From positions 23,150,577 through 23,214,576 of the forward strand of contig NC_092582.1 in NCBI RefSeq assembly GCF_037975245.1: a stretch of DNA of 64,000 bases, written 5' to 3'. Each line of letters begins with the position of its first letter. Position 1 is the first letter of the stretch. The stretch is from Apostichopus japonicus. Lineage: Eukaryota > Echinodermata > Holothuroidea > Aspidochirotida > Stichopodidae. A program made the position numbers and the translations under genes. Shown here one piece after another: positions 46,618 to 57,889 of the stretch. The notes under the pieces were generated by a model. That model was not told the DNA's origin. It did not search any database and saw only the letters and a list, made by a program, of their open reading frames with translations.

Positions 46618-49600
46618 ATATCGGATTTACCAAAATATTCTTCGGTGGTGCCATTGATCAAAACAATTGGCATCTTTGATGAGCATTTGTTTGAATATTT
46701 ATGCTATGTATCCCAGAACCTTTTTCCTATCTTTATCTCATTCTTGCTTTTAGCTTGTTGATGTAACTTCTATCCTCAAAGACTGTGGATTGGCCAGTTT
46801 CAGTTCATCCTCTCCAGATTTCTGTATCAAAGCTATCAGGTGCCCTTTAGGTGCTGTAAGTGATCAATTGATAATTTATTGATGCCCTTTATGTGATTTG
46901 AGTGCTCAACCTATCATTTATTATTATTATTATTATCATGGTTCCTTATCTAGCGCAAATACTATAAAATATATATATTCATATGCGCTTTACATGATGA
47001 AGAATAAAACAATGATAAGAAAGAATTAAAAAAAGACAAAAATCAAGTTAAATTAAGTTAATAAAAATAGTGGATAAAAGAATATAATAATTACATGATA
47101 AACAGTAAAACAAATATATAGCAAGAAAACAATTTACGAATCAGAAATCAAGTGAATGTAAAATATAGCAAATAAGAAAATATGATATTGAGTAGAAAAA
47201 TAAAATAAAAATGTTATATAAAAACCTGGGAAATAAAAATCTGAAAATGTAAATAATCGCAAGAGCCGGGAAAAATATATAAAACCATGGGCAAACCACA
47301 GAAATAATAATACATAAAATGATTTCAGATATTATAAGATTTGAAGTATAAATGAGTCTTAAGTTTGGATTTGAAAAGGGTAAAACTTTCAATTTTTCTT
47401 AAAACCTCAGGAATTTTTCTTAAAACCTGCTGGTTGATTGATGCCCAGCATCCTCCTAACCACTAACATACACATACATAACTTAATAGTGTGAAGCATC
47501 GTACAACTATTATTTAACAACTAGATATGAATATACATGAATTACATGACTTGATCTTGTCAAAACATGCTACGTAAAAGTGAGATATGAATGAACATTA
47601 ATTACATAATTTGTTAAAACATCCTAACTGTGAGCATGCTAATGATAGGATATATCAGTTCATGTTTTTATGGATGTTACTTGCATTATTTCTTGTATTG
47701 GGTAGAGACTTACACTTTGTGATATTCTATACGGGAGTCAGATATTTGTTTAATTTTTTTCCAGTTCTTGAAAGCTCTCACCTACAGTACTGTTTTATAA
47801 TATCACTTGATGTTAATATCTCTAACTCTATTTTAACTTCTTAGCAGCTGATTTTTCTAATATGTCATTTAGTTAAATCTGTTTTTATTTTTTTTATTGT
47901 CAGAACAATTATTTTATTTAGTTTATGTTACGTAATCTGTCAGTCTCTTAATTTAGAATCTAATCATGTTATTTTCAGAGACATTTTTCACGGCCTCGAT
48001 TAGACGCTCTTCAGACCAAATGTCGGAATCTTCACGGTTACAACTTCTTGCCCGTTCATATCAAAGAGGACTCTTGGAAATCACCACTTGTTAAACATCT
48101 CACAGAAACTGTAAAGTCATCTTTAACAGAGCATCTTGAGGCTGGCCCTGGAGATATGCTGTTAATCTGTGCTGGTAAAAGACATAAAGTGGTTAGTACC
48201 AGCAGAGTATTACATAGGGGCTTGTGTCTTCTAGACATGCCTCTACACTCTCACTTACCCTTTTCTTTCTTTGGTGAAGTGCATCAACAGAGTTTTCTTT
48301 TGCACAGTAATTTTAAATATCTTCATTGACAACTTTGCACATTTTTAAATGTAAGGAAGTTTCATAACTTTTGTGGGTACATTGGTTACTTAAACAAGTC
48401 TATTTGTGAATTAGGTAAGTCCATTAATGACTTGAGCAAGTCCATTGGTGACTTGAGTAAGTCCTTTGTGACTTGAACAAATTCATTGATAACCTGAGAA
48501 AGTCTATCTGCATGAGTTCAATTCAAGATTCAAGCAATCAGTCATTTGAAAGATCTGCTAAGGATTGTAACTTTTCTCACTGAGGCTTATTGTACCATAC
48601 TTAAAGTACTAGGGACACCTAGCCAATTTGCCCATATTCAGTATAGTCAGTAATGCGAAGTTTGGAATACTGCTAAGTTAGGACACCCCTAAGAAATACA
48701 CGATTTAACCATGACAACCTACTAGCAAGTGCCTATTTACGAAAAACTAAGAAGCTACAGTTATTTTCTCTCCAAAATGACCTGTGTGCAAGTATGCACT
48801 TACATATTTGTCAATAAAAGGAAGTTATAGTTGTGGGGTGTTTTAAGGCTTAGGTGTCCGAACTTCTCAGTGTCCATGCTACATTTGTTGTGTGTGATAA
48901 TCTGATTAAATATCTGTTGAAATGTTTCGAAAAGATCTTATCGTTTCCATCATATACACATTTGAAGTTTTGATAAAATCTGGGAAACTCATTAAATATG
49001 CGCAAACTATGACGTGAAGTGTTGTGCTCATCAAAAATGTCTTATTTTAACCCTTAATAGGTTAACCCCTAATTACAAGCCCACAGATATCATTTGAGTC
49101 AGACAATAATTTTAAGTCTATAAACCTGTGTTCAGTGTTCTTGAAACAAAGTCTGTGAAAACAAAGGGATAATATAGCAGAAATTAGGTAGTCACTTCCT
49201 TTTACATCATCAATATGCATAATTAGCATGTAAAGTGATAAATCTTTGATGGATTGATGGTAGTTGTAGCTATTTTCATTTTTAACAGGCAATGTTGTTC
49301 ATAGGTGTCCATAGAACTCTTATTAATAAATATTGAAAAACAAAAAATTAAAAATAATAATATTGAATTGTCCTTGACACATAGTTATTTGTGTTGTATT
49401 TTTCCCCGGAGTCCTGTCAATTTCAACGTCATCCATGGTAAAATTTGATTATATCTTTTACCTTCTATCCTCTTCCCCCCTCCCCCCAATTTTCTTATAA
49501 ATCATAAATGTACAATTGCAATCATTCAGATACTCTTTAGTTATAAAATACCAAATTTTCTACTTCAATTTTTTTTTTACACTTTTATTGTCCATATTTT

Positions 49601-52600
49601 ATTCCTATATGGATTCCTTGCTATTGTTCCCTCTTTCACAGAATTCATCTCTAGGCTTTCTAAGGTTACAATGTGCTGATATATTAGAAGACCAAGGTAG
49701 GTGTCACCTACAAGAGCGGGGTACAATTTAGCGCGTTCGAATGGAGGCTATCCGACCGATATAAAGACACAGTACAATTAAGTAATTCACAAAGACATCC
49801 AAGTATAATCTTAATAATACAAATTTAATTCATCAAAGTCTCTTCTTTCTTAAATAAATAAATGAATATAATTCTAAGTCAATAATACCATGGATTCTAA
49901 TATTCTCCTGCTGCAAGCATGGAGTTGAGATACTTCACAAAGTTGAAACATTTACAAGAGTTTTACATGTTTTAGGTGCTCAGACAAAATTTGGTTGTTT
50001 TCCAAAACGTATGATTTACTCAATACCCAAGTAGTTTGTTTGCCCCAGAAAAACTAAGTAATTACTCATACCTCGATAGTGTTGATTTTACAATATGATA
50101 TTACCAGTAGTTGAGAACAAGTTTACTTGTGAACACAATATTTAAGTTCAAAATTCGACGACGTTCCAGTGTCCAATGCTTCTCAGTAAGAGACAGTTCT
50201 CGTAACTATAGATGTTACAGTCATAAAGTTCTACCACTCTTCAGTAGTATAAGATGTTACACCAGTCCTGGTGGATTGATTATCCCAGTAACATGAAAGT
50301 CACTCGTTATTCTCGTTGAATCCCAAGCGGATATAAAAGTGGCACTGTATTAAATAAGCAAGAACCCAAAACTTTTATAATATTTTGAATTCCAATTCAC
50401 AATGCAATATATATTTATATGCTTTCATTTCAACCAATTTTGAGATGATTTTCATATTTCCAAAATAATAACTTCAAGCCGCCAGTAGATGGAATAATTT
50501 ACTAAAAATTATACATCATTTTAGTCATTCCAAAAGTTGACCTAAATAATTTTACAATTACATTAAACTCATTTCTAACGTAAAAATAACTTTACTTTTA
50601 TACGCTTGTAGCATAATGTTATTGCCACATGTCGTACAACTTCAAAACTAGGCGCGGCACATTAAAATAATATCTTTAATTATGGTAAATTCACTAATTT
50701 AACACAATTTATCTCTTTTCATGCATGCTATACTTTCATTACCTAAATGCCATAAATAATGCATACATGGACATGAATTTCATAGAACAATTACAAACCC
50801 TTTTACATTGTTTCTCCCTTACAGCAAATCTCAATATTTAACCAAATAATGTTTACTGTAAATACCTGTTTTATGTCAAAGTTTTACTTACAATGATATC
50901 ACATTTGACGTCCCTTGGCAAGCCCCGTAATACAGCTGTAGCGATACATGTCAGCATCCTATACTGCCATCAAACAGCTGCCCTCCTCAGACTCTATCAA
51001 GATTCTGGTACCCAGGCGACTTTTCCCAACACAATCCTTGCCAATGATGAAATCCAAATTCACAACATTATGGCCTCCCGGCTTATATACTGTAGGTTTT
51101 CATAAGTGAAATAAATCCCATGCCATGTGTTGAAAAACGGAAAATTAAATCGGGCGCCTTACCAAGAGATATACATATAGAAATCATATGACTCTCACAG
51201 CATGGTGTTTCAGCTAAGAGTGATGTGTTTGTTCAGCACTAGCCTATACATGCATTAGCTAGTCCATTGTAAAGAAAATATGTCGCATCTATTAGCGCAG
51301 ATAATAGGATCACCTGGACATTGTGAGCAATTCTATAGCATTCTCAATCTACCCAAGCCTTCCCTATTCATACCTGCCACTATAATGCTGACACATTCCT
51401 ACTACCTAGTCAGCATCATTACTAGATCTGACTGGTTCCCTGGATTTAAAGTTTTAATACACAACAGCTTGTTCACTCATGCAAAAGATGACCAAGCTTA
51501 TCATTACCAATAGTAAAATACACTGTCCTATCTACTCTAATGTGACAGTAGGTCTCTTGTAATCCTATTAAGTCAGGAAAATTCCTTTTTTATTCTTTTG
51601 TTCCAATTTCTTATGTTTAATAAAACAATATTAGTTATTGTTTTGGCCATTTAATCCTAAACCTACTCATTAATCCAGATGAAAAGATTTCCATCCATGC
51701 ATCAGGTTTGCATTCATTGAAAGATTAGTCATCTAAAATTAATTGAATTTTGTGCTGGTCCGTCCTTGTAAGCACTGCCGTCCCTTTTCATCCTACAGGA
51801 GTACCGTTACGGGATTCAGATTCCTTCCAGTTTCTGTGGGTCGAGGACTTTCCTCTCTTCCTTCCAAACGAGGAGACTTTACCAGAGGGAACGGTTTTAG
51901 AAAGTGCCCACCATCCATTCACAGCCCCTGTAAGCGGTGAAGAAGAACTTATCTATACCGACCCATTAAAGGTAAGGTTAGAACTTAACCAAAGGGAATG
52001 GTTTATAGAAAGTGTCCACCATCCATTCACATCCTCTGAAAGCGGTGAAGATAAACTTATCTATACCGACCCATTGAAGGGAAAGGTTTTAGAAAGTGCC
52101 CACCATCCATTAACATCCCCTGTAAGCAGTGAAGAAGAACTTATCTATACCGACCCATTAAAGGTAAAGGTTTTAGAAAGTGCCCACCATCCATTCACAT
52201 CCCAGGTAAGCTGTGAAGAAGAACTTATCTATACCGACCCATTAAAGGTAAGGCTAGAATTTAACCGGAGGGAGAGGTTTTAGAAAGTTCCTACCATCCA
52301 TTCACATCTCCTGTAAGCGGTGAAGAAGAACTTATCTATACCGATTCATTAAAGGTAAACTAGAACTTAAGCACTAAAGGAAATCTACTCACCCCTAACT
52401 TACTCGACAATTGATTTTATTCTACCCTAAATGTCAGTTCATTTACAATTCATATTTCAATGACAAGTGCTTGAGTTAATTACCCACCATGCACCATTTC
52501 AGCTGCTGTAACATTCTAACTGTTCATGTAAAATACATTTGAATGTTAAATCCTCCAATGTCTGCATATTAAGTATGCACTTTCCCTTCACTCTTACATG

Positions 52601-55600
52601 TGATGCATGGTGGGTAATGACAGAGCACAGGGTGGGGGGGGTGGGCAGGAAGGGGTTATAGAGAAAGTGTGGTAATCAGAACTTGTTGAGGGTAGAAGTG
52701 TCAAAACCTCCAATCTTTTGTGGCACTTTTGTTCTTTTCTGCTATTTTACAGGTCAGAGGTCAGCACTACGATCTAGTCTTGAATGGTGTTGAAGTTGCT
52801 GGCGGCTCAATAAGAATCCATGATGCCAATCTGCAGAGGCACATTATAGAAAATATCTTAAAGGTAAGAATGTCATGTTTTAATTTATGGCTGATTTTCA
52901 GACTTCCTCCAGAGTCTGTGGAATATTATGACAAACTGTAATGGAACATGTCCTTATATATGATTATTATGTAACACTTAAAATTAATCTAACATGATTT
53001 TTATAACTTTGAAATTTCCTCGGGAGTCTTTATCTCATGGTATATTGTCCCGTCTCATAAATCATTGTGAGTCCTGTATAGCTGGACCTCAGTACAGTTG
53101 GTCCATTCCCATCATGGGGATCATGTGTTTAGCTGGACCTCGGTACAGTCGATCCATGTCCACCATGGCAATCAGGTGTATAGCTGGACCTCAGTACAAT
53201 TGGTCCATTCCCATCATAGGGATCATGTTTATAGCTGGACCTCAGTTCAGTTGGTCCATTCCCACTATGGTGATCATATGTAAAGCTGGACCTCAGTTCA
53301 GTAGGTCCATGTCCACCATGGCGATCATGTGTATAGCTGGATCTCAGTACAGTTGGTCCATTCCCGCCATGGCCATCATGTGTATAGCTGGACCTCGGTA
53401 CAGTCTATCCATGTCCACCATGGTGATCCGGTATATAGCTGGACCTCAGTACAATTGGTCCATGTCCACCATGGAGATCATGTGTATAGCTGGACCTCAG
53501 TTCAGTAGGTCCATGTCCACCATGGAGATCATGTGTATAGCTGGCCCACAAGTACAGTTGGTCCATTCCCACCATGGCAATCATGCGTATAGCTGGACCT
53601 CAGTACAGTTGGTCCATTCCCATCATGGCCATCAGGTGTATAGCTGGACCTCAGTTCAGTTGATCTATGTCCACCATGGCGATCATGCGTATAGCTGGAC
53701 CTCAGTACAGTCGATCCATATCCACCATGGTGATCAGGTGTATAGCTGGACCTCAGTACAATTGGTCCATGTCCACCATGGCAATCATGTGTATAGCTGG
53801 ACCTCAGTACAGTTAGTTCATTCCCACCATGGCAATCATGTGTATAACTGGACCTCAGTACAGTAATCATGTGTATAGCTGGACCTCAGTTCAGTTAGTC
53901 CATTCCCATCATGGGGATCATTTATATAGCTGGACCTCAGTACAGTTGGTCCATTCCCACCATGGCAATCATGTGTATAGCCAGACTTCTGTACAGTTGG
54001 TTCATTTCCACCATGGCAATCATGTGTATAGCTGGACCTCAAGTACAGTTGGTCCATGTCCACCATGGCAATCATGTTTATAGCTGGACCTCAGTTCAGT
54101 TGGTCCATTCCCACTATGGTGATCATATGTATAGCTGGACCTCAGTACAGTTGGTCCATTCCCACCATGGCGATTATTAGTATAGCTGGACCTCAGTTCA
54201 GTGGGTCCTTTCCCACCTTAGCGATCATGTGTATAGCTGGACCTCAGTACAGTTGGTCCATTCCCACCATGGCGATTATTAGTATAGCTGGACCTCAGTT
54301 CAGTGGGTCCTTTCCCACCTTAGCGATCATGTGTATAGCTGGACCTCAGTACAGTTAGTCCATTCCCACCATGTCAATCATGTACTTTATTTTGAGTACT
54401 TTATCGTGGTATCTGATATCTGATGGGACGTTGGGATCCCTTCCATTCACTTTGATACCTGAGGCTCTTCATAACACATACCTCATTTGTTCATGTTTCT
54501 AGGAGGATAGCTCAGAGTTGACTCATCTCCTACAAGCTCTTGATTCTGGTTGCCCTCCTCATGGAGGAATAGCTATAGGTGAGTCCTCTGCCTCACATTT
54601 TCATGGTATTTTTAAGTATCTTAGCTTTTTTTCTCCTCTTTCCTATCAAGATTAAAACACAGGTCAGTGTTTTGACTTTCAACCTCCAAAGACTATGCAG
54701 CTTTTCTGCAGTATTCCATTAGATCTAAAGAGTTCTGTGAGTTAAATTCACAGGAACTGCATTGGCAGATTTCCACAAGCAATTCTTCGCTGTAAAATAA
54801 CTGAGCAATCCTTATCAAAGATCCAAACTACTTCACTTCAGTTCAACTTGATTCAAATCATTTTAATGTATTCAAATGGAAAAATACTACACCTCAATTC
54901 AACTTACTTAAATATCGGAATGGTTCTTAAACTGACTTCCATACATCAATTCAAGTCATTGTAATATATTCAAATGGGATAATACTGCGCCTCAATTCAA
55001 CTTACTTAATATTCGAATGGTTCTTAAACCGACTTATGTAATTTCAATTCAAATCATTTAATGAATTCGAATGGAACAATACTGCTCCTCAATTCAACTT
55101 ACTATAATATTGGAATGGTTCTTAAAGCGACCTCCGTACATCAATTCAAATCATTGTAATGTATTCAAATTGGAAAATACTGCCTCTCAATTCAACTTAC
55201 TAAATATTGGAATGGTGCTTAAACCTCTTTCCGTAAATCATTTCTAATCATTTTAATGTATTTGAATGGAACAAACCTGCACCCACCTCAATTCAACTTA
55301 CTTCATTGGAATTATTTTTGGAATTGTTTTTTTACAAAAGCTTCCGTTGAATGCCTCATTCGAACTGTAATTGACTTGTTCAAGCATTGAGAAATGTGCA
55401 TTAAATTAACTAATTTCCTTGCAATTTATAAATTTTGATACATATTGTTGACTGTAACACTCAACATAGCCCAAGAACAACTTTCAATTCTAATTGGTTG
55501 CTATGATGCTGGCTTCCGTCAATTCTAAGTGTCGTGCTATGCTGTCTTCCTTCAATTCTAATTGGTTGCTATGCTGTCTTCCTTCAATTCTAAGTGTCTT

Positions 55601-56284
55601 GCTATGCTGTCTTCCTTTAATTCTAATTGGACGCTATGCTGTCTTCCTTCAATTCTAATTGGTTGCTATGCTGTCTTTCTTCAATTCTAATTTGTTGCTA
55701 TGCTGTCTTACTTCAATTCTAATTGGTTGCTATGCTGTCTTCCTTCAATTCTAAGTGTCTTGCTATGCTGTCTTCCTTTAATTCTAATTGGACGCTATGC
55801 TGTCTTCTTTCAATTCTAATTGGTTGCTATGCTGTCTTCCTTCAATTCTAATTGGTTGCTATGCTGTCTTCCTTCAATTCTAATTGGTTGCTATGCTGTC
55901 TTCCTTCAATTCTAAGTGTCGTGCTATGCTGGCTTCCTTCAATTCTAATTGGTTGCTATGCTGGCTTCCTTCGAATCTAATTGGTTGCTATGCTGGCTTC
56001 CTTCAAATCTAATTGGTTACTATGCTGTCTTCCTTTCGTCTGTCTCATGTATGTATGTTGCATGTATGTTTCCTTTCCGGTTTGCATTTCATTTGGAATT
56101 ACAATCGATTCTTTCAGGCTTTGATCGTTTTATCGCTCTACTCTGTGGAGAGAGTACAATTCGAGAGGTGATCGCGTTTCCAAAGACAACAGAGGGTAAC
56201 GATCTGATGAGTGGTTCACCCTCCCCCGTGCCTTCTGAAGACCTCGCAAGGTACCACGTCAAAGTCCAAGGCGCTGAAAAGTGA
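33724..56284 (+). CDS. DARS2: Mitochondrial aspartyl-tRNA synthetase
   Basis: Charges mitochondrial tRNA-Asp with aspartate in the matrix. Sixteen exons: 33724-33841, 35652-35818, 36573-36677, 37708-37806, 40913-41036, 42080-42198, 43661-43765, 44463-44603, 46008-46046, 46755-46855, 47979-48191, 49642-49696, 51799-51971, 52753-52863, 54503-54578, 56118-56284. All have GT/AG borders. About 637 aa if exon 10 were in frame, near the family length. Domains in order: basic targeting peptide, OB-fold anticodon-binding domain ([17 protein letters not shown]), class II motif 1 ([13 protein letters not shown]), motif 2 ([16 protein letters not shown]), bacterial-type insert, [10 protein letters not shown], and motif 3 (GGIAIGFDRF). 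Bacterial-type organisation marks the mitochondrial, not cytosolic, enzyme. Oddities: exon 10 is one base short, exon 4 has a decayed partial duplicate, exon 13 is followed by four further partial copies. Expressed from its own promoter, divergent from gene A. Confidence 0.96.
35652..35818 (+). CDS. DARS2: DARS2 exon 2, OB-fold start
   Basis: Phase 1-0. Begins [20 protein letters not shown] and contains the CGWLQHKR anticodon-binding strand. Confidence 0.95.
36573..36677 (+). CDS. DARS2: DARS2 exon 3, OB-fold
   Basis: Phase 0-0, [19 protein letters not shown] then [16 protein letters not shown]. Donor GTGAGT. Confidence 0.95.
37708..37806 (+). CDS. DARS2: DARS2 exon 4
   Basis: Phase 0-0, starts [20 protein letters not shown]. 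Links the anticodon domain to the catalytic domain. A decayed duplicate lies at 37870-37946. Confidence 0.95.
37870..37946 (+). pseudogene. Partial duplicate of DARS2 exon 4
   Basis: About 60 bases nearly identical to exon 4 (from GTGGAAGTGGTAGTCGAGGA), followed by a deletion and an in-frame TAA. It lacks an acceptor and a usable donor. The flanking 'GGGTCAAAGGT' is also repeated, so a tandem duplication of about 145 bp produced it. Confidence 0.85.
40480..40735. repeat. Dispersed MITE fragment in DARS2 intron 4
   Basis: Contains the inverse core (about 40632-40672) and an end 'TTTACGCCCCTG', whose inverse CAGGGGCGTAAAG resembles other local element ends. The other end was not located. Confidence 0.65.
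40913..41036 (+). CDS. DARS2: DARS2 exon 5
   Basis: Phase 0-1, [20 protein letters not shown], then the helix leading into class II motif 1. The RYLDLR block is diagnostic for AspRS. Confidence 0.96.
41090..41285. repeat. Degenerate (AAATTTGACAG) tandem repeat
   Basis: Short units of 'AAATTTGACA' or similar repeated irregularly through about 190 bp of intron 5. Confidence 0.75.
42080..42198 (+). CDS. DARS2: DARS2 exon 6, motif 1
   Basis: Phase 1-0, [20 protein letters not shown] and on to YSLPQSPQQ. Holds class II motif 1 with its conserved Pro. Confidence 0.97.
43661..43765 (+). CDS. DARS2: DARS2 exon 7, motif 2
   Basis: Phase 0-0, [20 protein letters not shown] then [15 protein letters not shown]. 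The F-R-D-E signature binds ATP and aspartate. Confidence 0.98.
44463..44603 (+). CDS. DARS2: DARS2 exon 8
   Basis: Phase 0-0, [20 protein letters not shown] through ITYSDAMNQ. An internal GTATGT after LM is read through; reading on matches the family, so it is not the donor. Confidence 0.95.
44700..45860. repeat. Intron 8 minisatellite, about 62-66 bp unit
   Basis: Degenerate repeats of 'GTATGTAGTGTTAGTATGAA' followed by 'GTCAGCATGAGCTTTAGTGA', most regular between 44820 and 45640. Confidence 0.95.
46008..46046 (+). CDS. DARS2: DARS2 exon 9 (13 codons)
   Basis: Microexon-sized, phase 0-0, [13 protein letters not shown]. The YGTDKPD motif is invariant in bacterial-type AspRS. Confidence 0.97.
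46270..46362. repeat. (TA)n microsatellite
   Basis: Long TA run, continued at 46574-46616 on the other side of the inserted MITE. Confidence 0.97.
46367..46571. mobile_element. 205-bp MITE inside a TA microsatellite
   Basis: Ends CAGGGTTATA and TATAACCCTG, each bordered by TA, with TA repeats continuing on both sides. TA target and short inverted ends suggest a Tc1/mariner-type element. The right half is an island of CCGGCCGGC-type palindromes, strikingly GC-rich for this DNA. Confidence 0.75.
46755..46855 (+). CDS. DARS2: DARS2 exon 10, one base short
   Basis: Acceptor CTTTTAG, donor GTAAGT. The 5' part reads [12 protein letters not shown] in phase 0 from exon 9. The 3' part reads [19 protein letters not shown] only in a different frame, the one that joins exon 11. 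Length 101 nt where 102 is needed. The break lies in about 46788-46805. Read straight through, the frame ends at a TAG near 46849. An assembly or sequencing error, a real lesion, or a rare allele are all possible. Confidence 0.85.
46918..47000 (-). repeat. LINE/SINE-type 3' tail, inverse
   Basis: On the minus strand reads ATGTAAAGCGCATATGAATA, then TTTGCGCTAGATAAGGAACC and an (ATA)n end. Same class as 1881-2018. A-rich sequence of about 350 bp follows with nothing else recognised. Confidence 0.55.
47979..48191 (+). CDS. DARS2: DARS2 exon 11, insert domain
   Basis: Phase 0-0, [20 protein letters not shown] through [12 protein letters not shown]. Covers the bacterial-type insertion (GAD-like) domain. 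Donor GTTAGT. Confidence 0.95.
48410..48515. repeat. Short tandem repeat of about 21 bp
   Basis: Units like 'AAGTCCATTGGTGACTTGAG' repeated about five times in intron 11. Confidence 0.8.
49642..49696 (+). CDS. DARS2: DARS2 exon 12
   Basis: Phase 0-1, [18 protein letters not shown]. Donor GTAGGT. Confidence 0.95.
51799..51971 (+). CDS. DARS2: DARS2 exon 13, catalytic core
   Basis: Phase 1-0, contains [15 protein letters not shown] and [10 protein letters not shown], then [11 protein letters not shown], where donor GTAAGG follows. The next exon ([10 protein letters not shown]) joins in frame here. The last about 75 bases are copied four more times downstream. Confidence 0.93.
51900..52360 (+). 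repeat. Five-fold tandem copies of the DARS2 exon 13 end
   Basis: Copies start (GAAAGT) at 51900, 52008, 52092, 52176 and 52283, spaced 108, 84, 84 and 107 bp. The first three spacings are multiples of three, so the exon stays open through four copies (to 52283). Most copies keep an AAAGGTAA donor-like site after 'CCATTAAAG'. Each copy encodes a version of ESAHHPFTS...[10 protein letters not shown]. Confidence 0.92.
52753..52863 (+). CDS. DARS2: DARS2 exon 14
   Basis: Phase 0-0, [20 protein letters not shown] then [17 protein letters not shown]. The QHYDLVLNG and GGGSIRIH-type block binds substrate; here it reads AGGSIRIH. Confidence 0.97.
53083..54380. repeat. Intron 14 minisatellite, about 54 bp unit
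   Basis: About two dozen copies of a unit containing AGCTGGACCTCAGTACAGTT and GGTCCATTCCCACCATGG. Because the usual unit length is a multiple of three, long meaningless open frames occur on both strands. Confidence 0.97.
54503..54578 (+). CDS. DARS2: DARS2 exon 15, motif 3 start
   Basis: Phase 0-1, [20 protein letters not shown] then GGIAIG. The GGIA(I)G glycines begin class II motif 3. Confidence 0.97.
54830..55310. repeat. Intron 15 tandem repeat, about 92-110 bp unit
   Basis: Around five copies containing CTCAATTCAACTTACT and TTCAAATCATT. Confidence 0.9.
55480..56030. repeat. Intron 15 minisatellite, 32-bp unit
   Basis: About seventeen copies of a unit reading TTCAATTCTAATTGGTTGCT then ATGCTGTCTTCC. 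Confidence 0.97.
56118..56284 (+). CDS. DARS2: DARS2 exon 16, motif 3 and stop
   Basis: Phase 1 start, [20 protein letters not shown] then [15 protein letters not shown]. The motif 3 Arg is R of GFDRF. Ends [10 protein letters not shown] and TGA. Confidence 0.97.
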
Positions 56285-57209
56285 ATAATATGTAGATACG
56301 GAGATCGGAAAGGTCCGAGACTAAGATGCTGGACTGGGACGCTATGAACCTGGTATTCAGATATATCCGTATAAGCGTTGCAATAATTTAACAAACTCTG
56401 GTAATGAGTGACCATATTTTATTGGTAGCCTGTGTTTGACATGTTGGAATGGAATTTTGAAAAGTTAGATATTCTTCAGAAAGTTGAGTGAACTGCTTCA
56501 TATCATTAAAGATTTGCCCTGTTGGCAAAGTGGAAAGCCTTGGAACCCTACAGTTAAACATCAAATGCATGGCTCTTGACATGTAGAACTATTAAAAGGT
56601 AGTACACATTTGCTGTTTTGATATGCACCTGAGATACTGTCGTGCATATAATCATCTTGAACGATGAGATAGACGTCGTCAAGGATACATGCTTGTTGCA
56701 ATCATGGACTCAAACTTTATAATGAAACTCATTGATGTAAGGATTTCTGATTGGGGAAACAAAAATAATTCTATGCTTGGGACATTAGGTTTGCCAGGTT
56801 GGACTGCACAGCATTATGAATGAAATACTCGTGGCCGTTACCATGGGTACCACACGCTCCCTTTCACTTGAAGCTGCATATGATGTTTGTAGCAGAGCTG
56901 ATAAGGAAGTCTCTTTGAACGGTACTGGCCTCTCTCCAACAAGACACAGCTTCTCTCCTGTGTTATAACGAGAGGAATGTATCGTTGTTGACAAGAGAAG
57001 AAATAGAAGGGTTAGGGTTAGGTTAAGCAAAAGTGGAGTATGGAGCTCATTCAAGCTTTATACCATTGGAACTATCATGCTAACGAAATTTTCATACATT
57101 TGACTTCTGGGGACTTCAGATGACCTTTGACCTCTGCAACTACATTAGGATTCTTATACCTCATGAAACGAATTGAATATAAGTGAATGTACTATTCCTT
57201 ACAATGTCA

Positions 57210-57219
57210 AATAAATAAA
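57210..57219 (+). promoter_or_regulatory. Candidate DARS2 poly(A) signal
   Basis: Overlapping AATAAATAAA about 930 nt after the stop. An ATTAAA at about 56503 is a nearer alternative. Confidence 0.35.
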
Positions 57220-57357
57220 AAGTCATGAGAGTTATGAAATCTTGTCAGTATTGTTATCGAGTTCCTCAAAAGAATCAAGTCCAGTGGAGTCTTTCAAAGT
57301 CAAGACATGGGGCAGGAGGGGGGGGACCAAACTGGGTCCTTATATATTAATCGGATC

Positions 57358-57716
57358 CAGTGGCATCGCCAGACATTTCAATCTTGGGGGGCACAGCACT
57401 TAATTAAGGGTGCACACTGTTTATTGGTGAATGCCGTCCTGGGGCAGGGGTCTAAGGGGAGGGGGTTTCCCCCTGATAAATTTTTGATTAATTAAGGGTC
57501 CTTAGATGCAATCTGGTGCTATATTTTGCAACTTGAAGTAACTTTATATTCAAGAATTTCGGGATTAGTCTGTCCGATATTTCCATTTTTAATTTAGGCA
57601 GAATGAAGTTTTGTTATAGTATTTTTTTTAAACACTACAAATCGTATCTGGGGGGCACGATTTTTTTGGAGGGCACATACCACCCCCCCCCAGGCTACCC
57701 CTTGGCGATGCCACTG
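57358..57716. mobile_element. hAT-like MITE, perfect 8-bp target duplication
   Basis: Ends CAGTGGCATCGCCA and TTGGCGATGCCACTG. Flanked by identical ATCGGATC (57350-57357 and 57717-57724). 359 bp, no coding capacity. A different subfamily from the CAGTGGCGGAGC elements. Confidence 0.88.
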
Positions 57717-57889
57717 ATCGGATCCAAGAACCCTTCAACCCAGGAAATTTCAGACAGTCAGATATTTCAATAACACAAAAGGCATGTGGTTCTGCTTGTT
57801 TAGTCCAAAGTATATATTTGCAGTAAGTTGATGAAAGCGGTGCCAGAATACACCTGCCTGCTGGCTAACAGAACCACTTTGAATATCAC

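Noticed and set aside
46292-46657. 121-codon plus-strand frame
   Set aside because: Translation of TA microsatellite and a MITE.
51750-52283. 177-codon open frame as a separate gene
   Set aside because: It is DARS2 exon 13 plus tandem copies of its end.
52994-53866. 290-codon open frame, and opposite-strand frames
   Set aside because: Made entirely of the intron 14 minisatellite, whose unit length is a multiple of three. It lies between two well-defined DARS2 exons.
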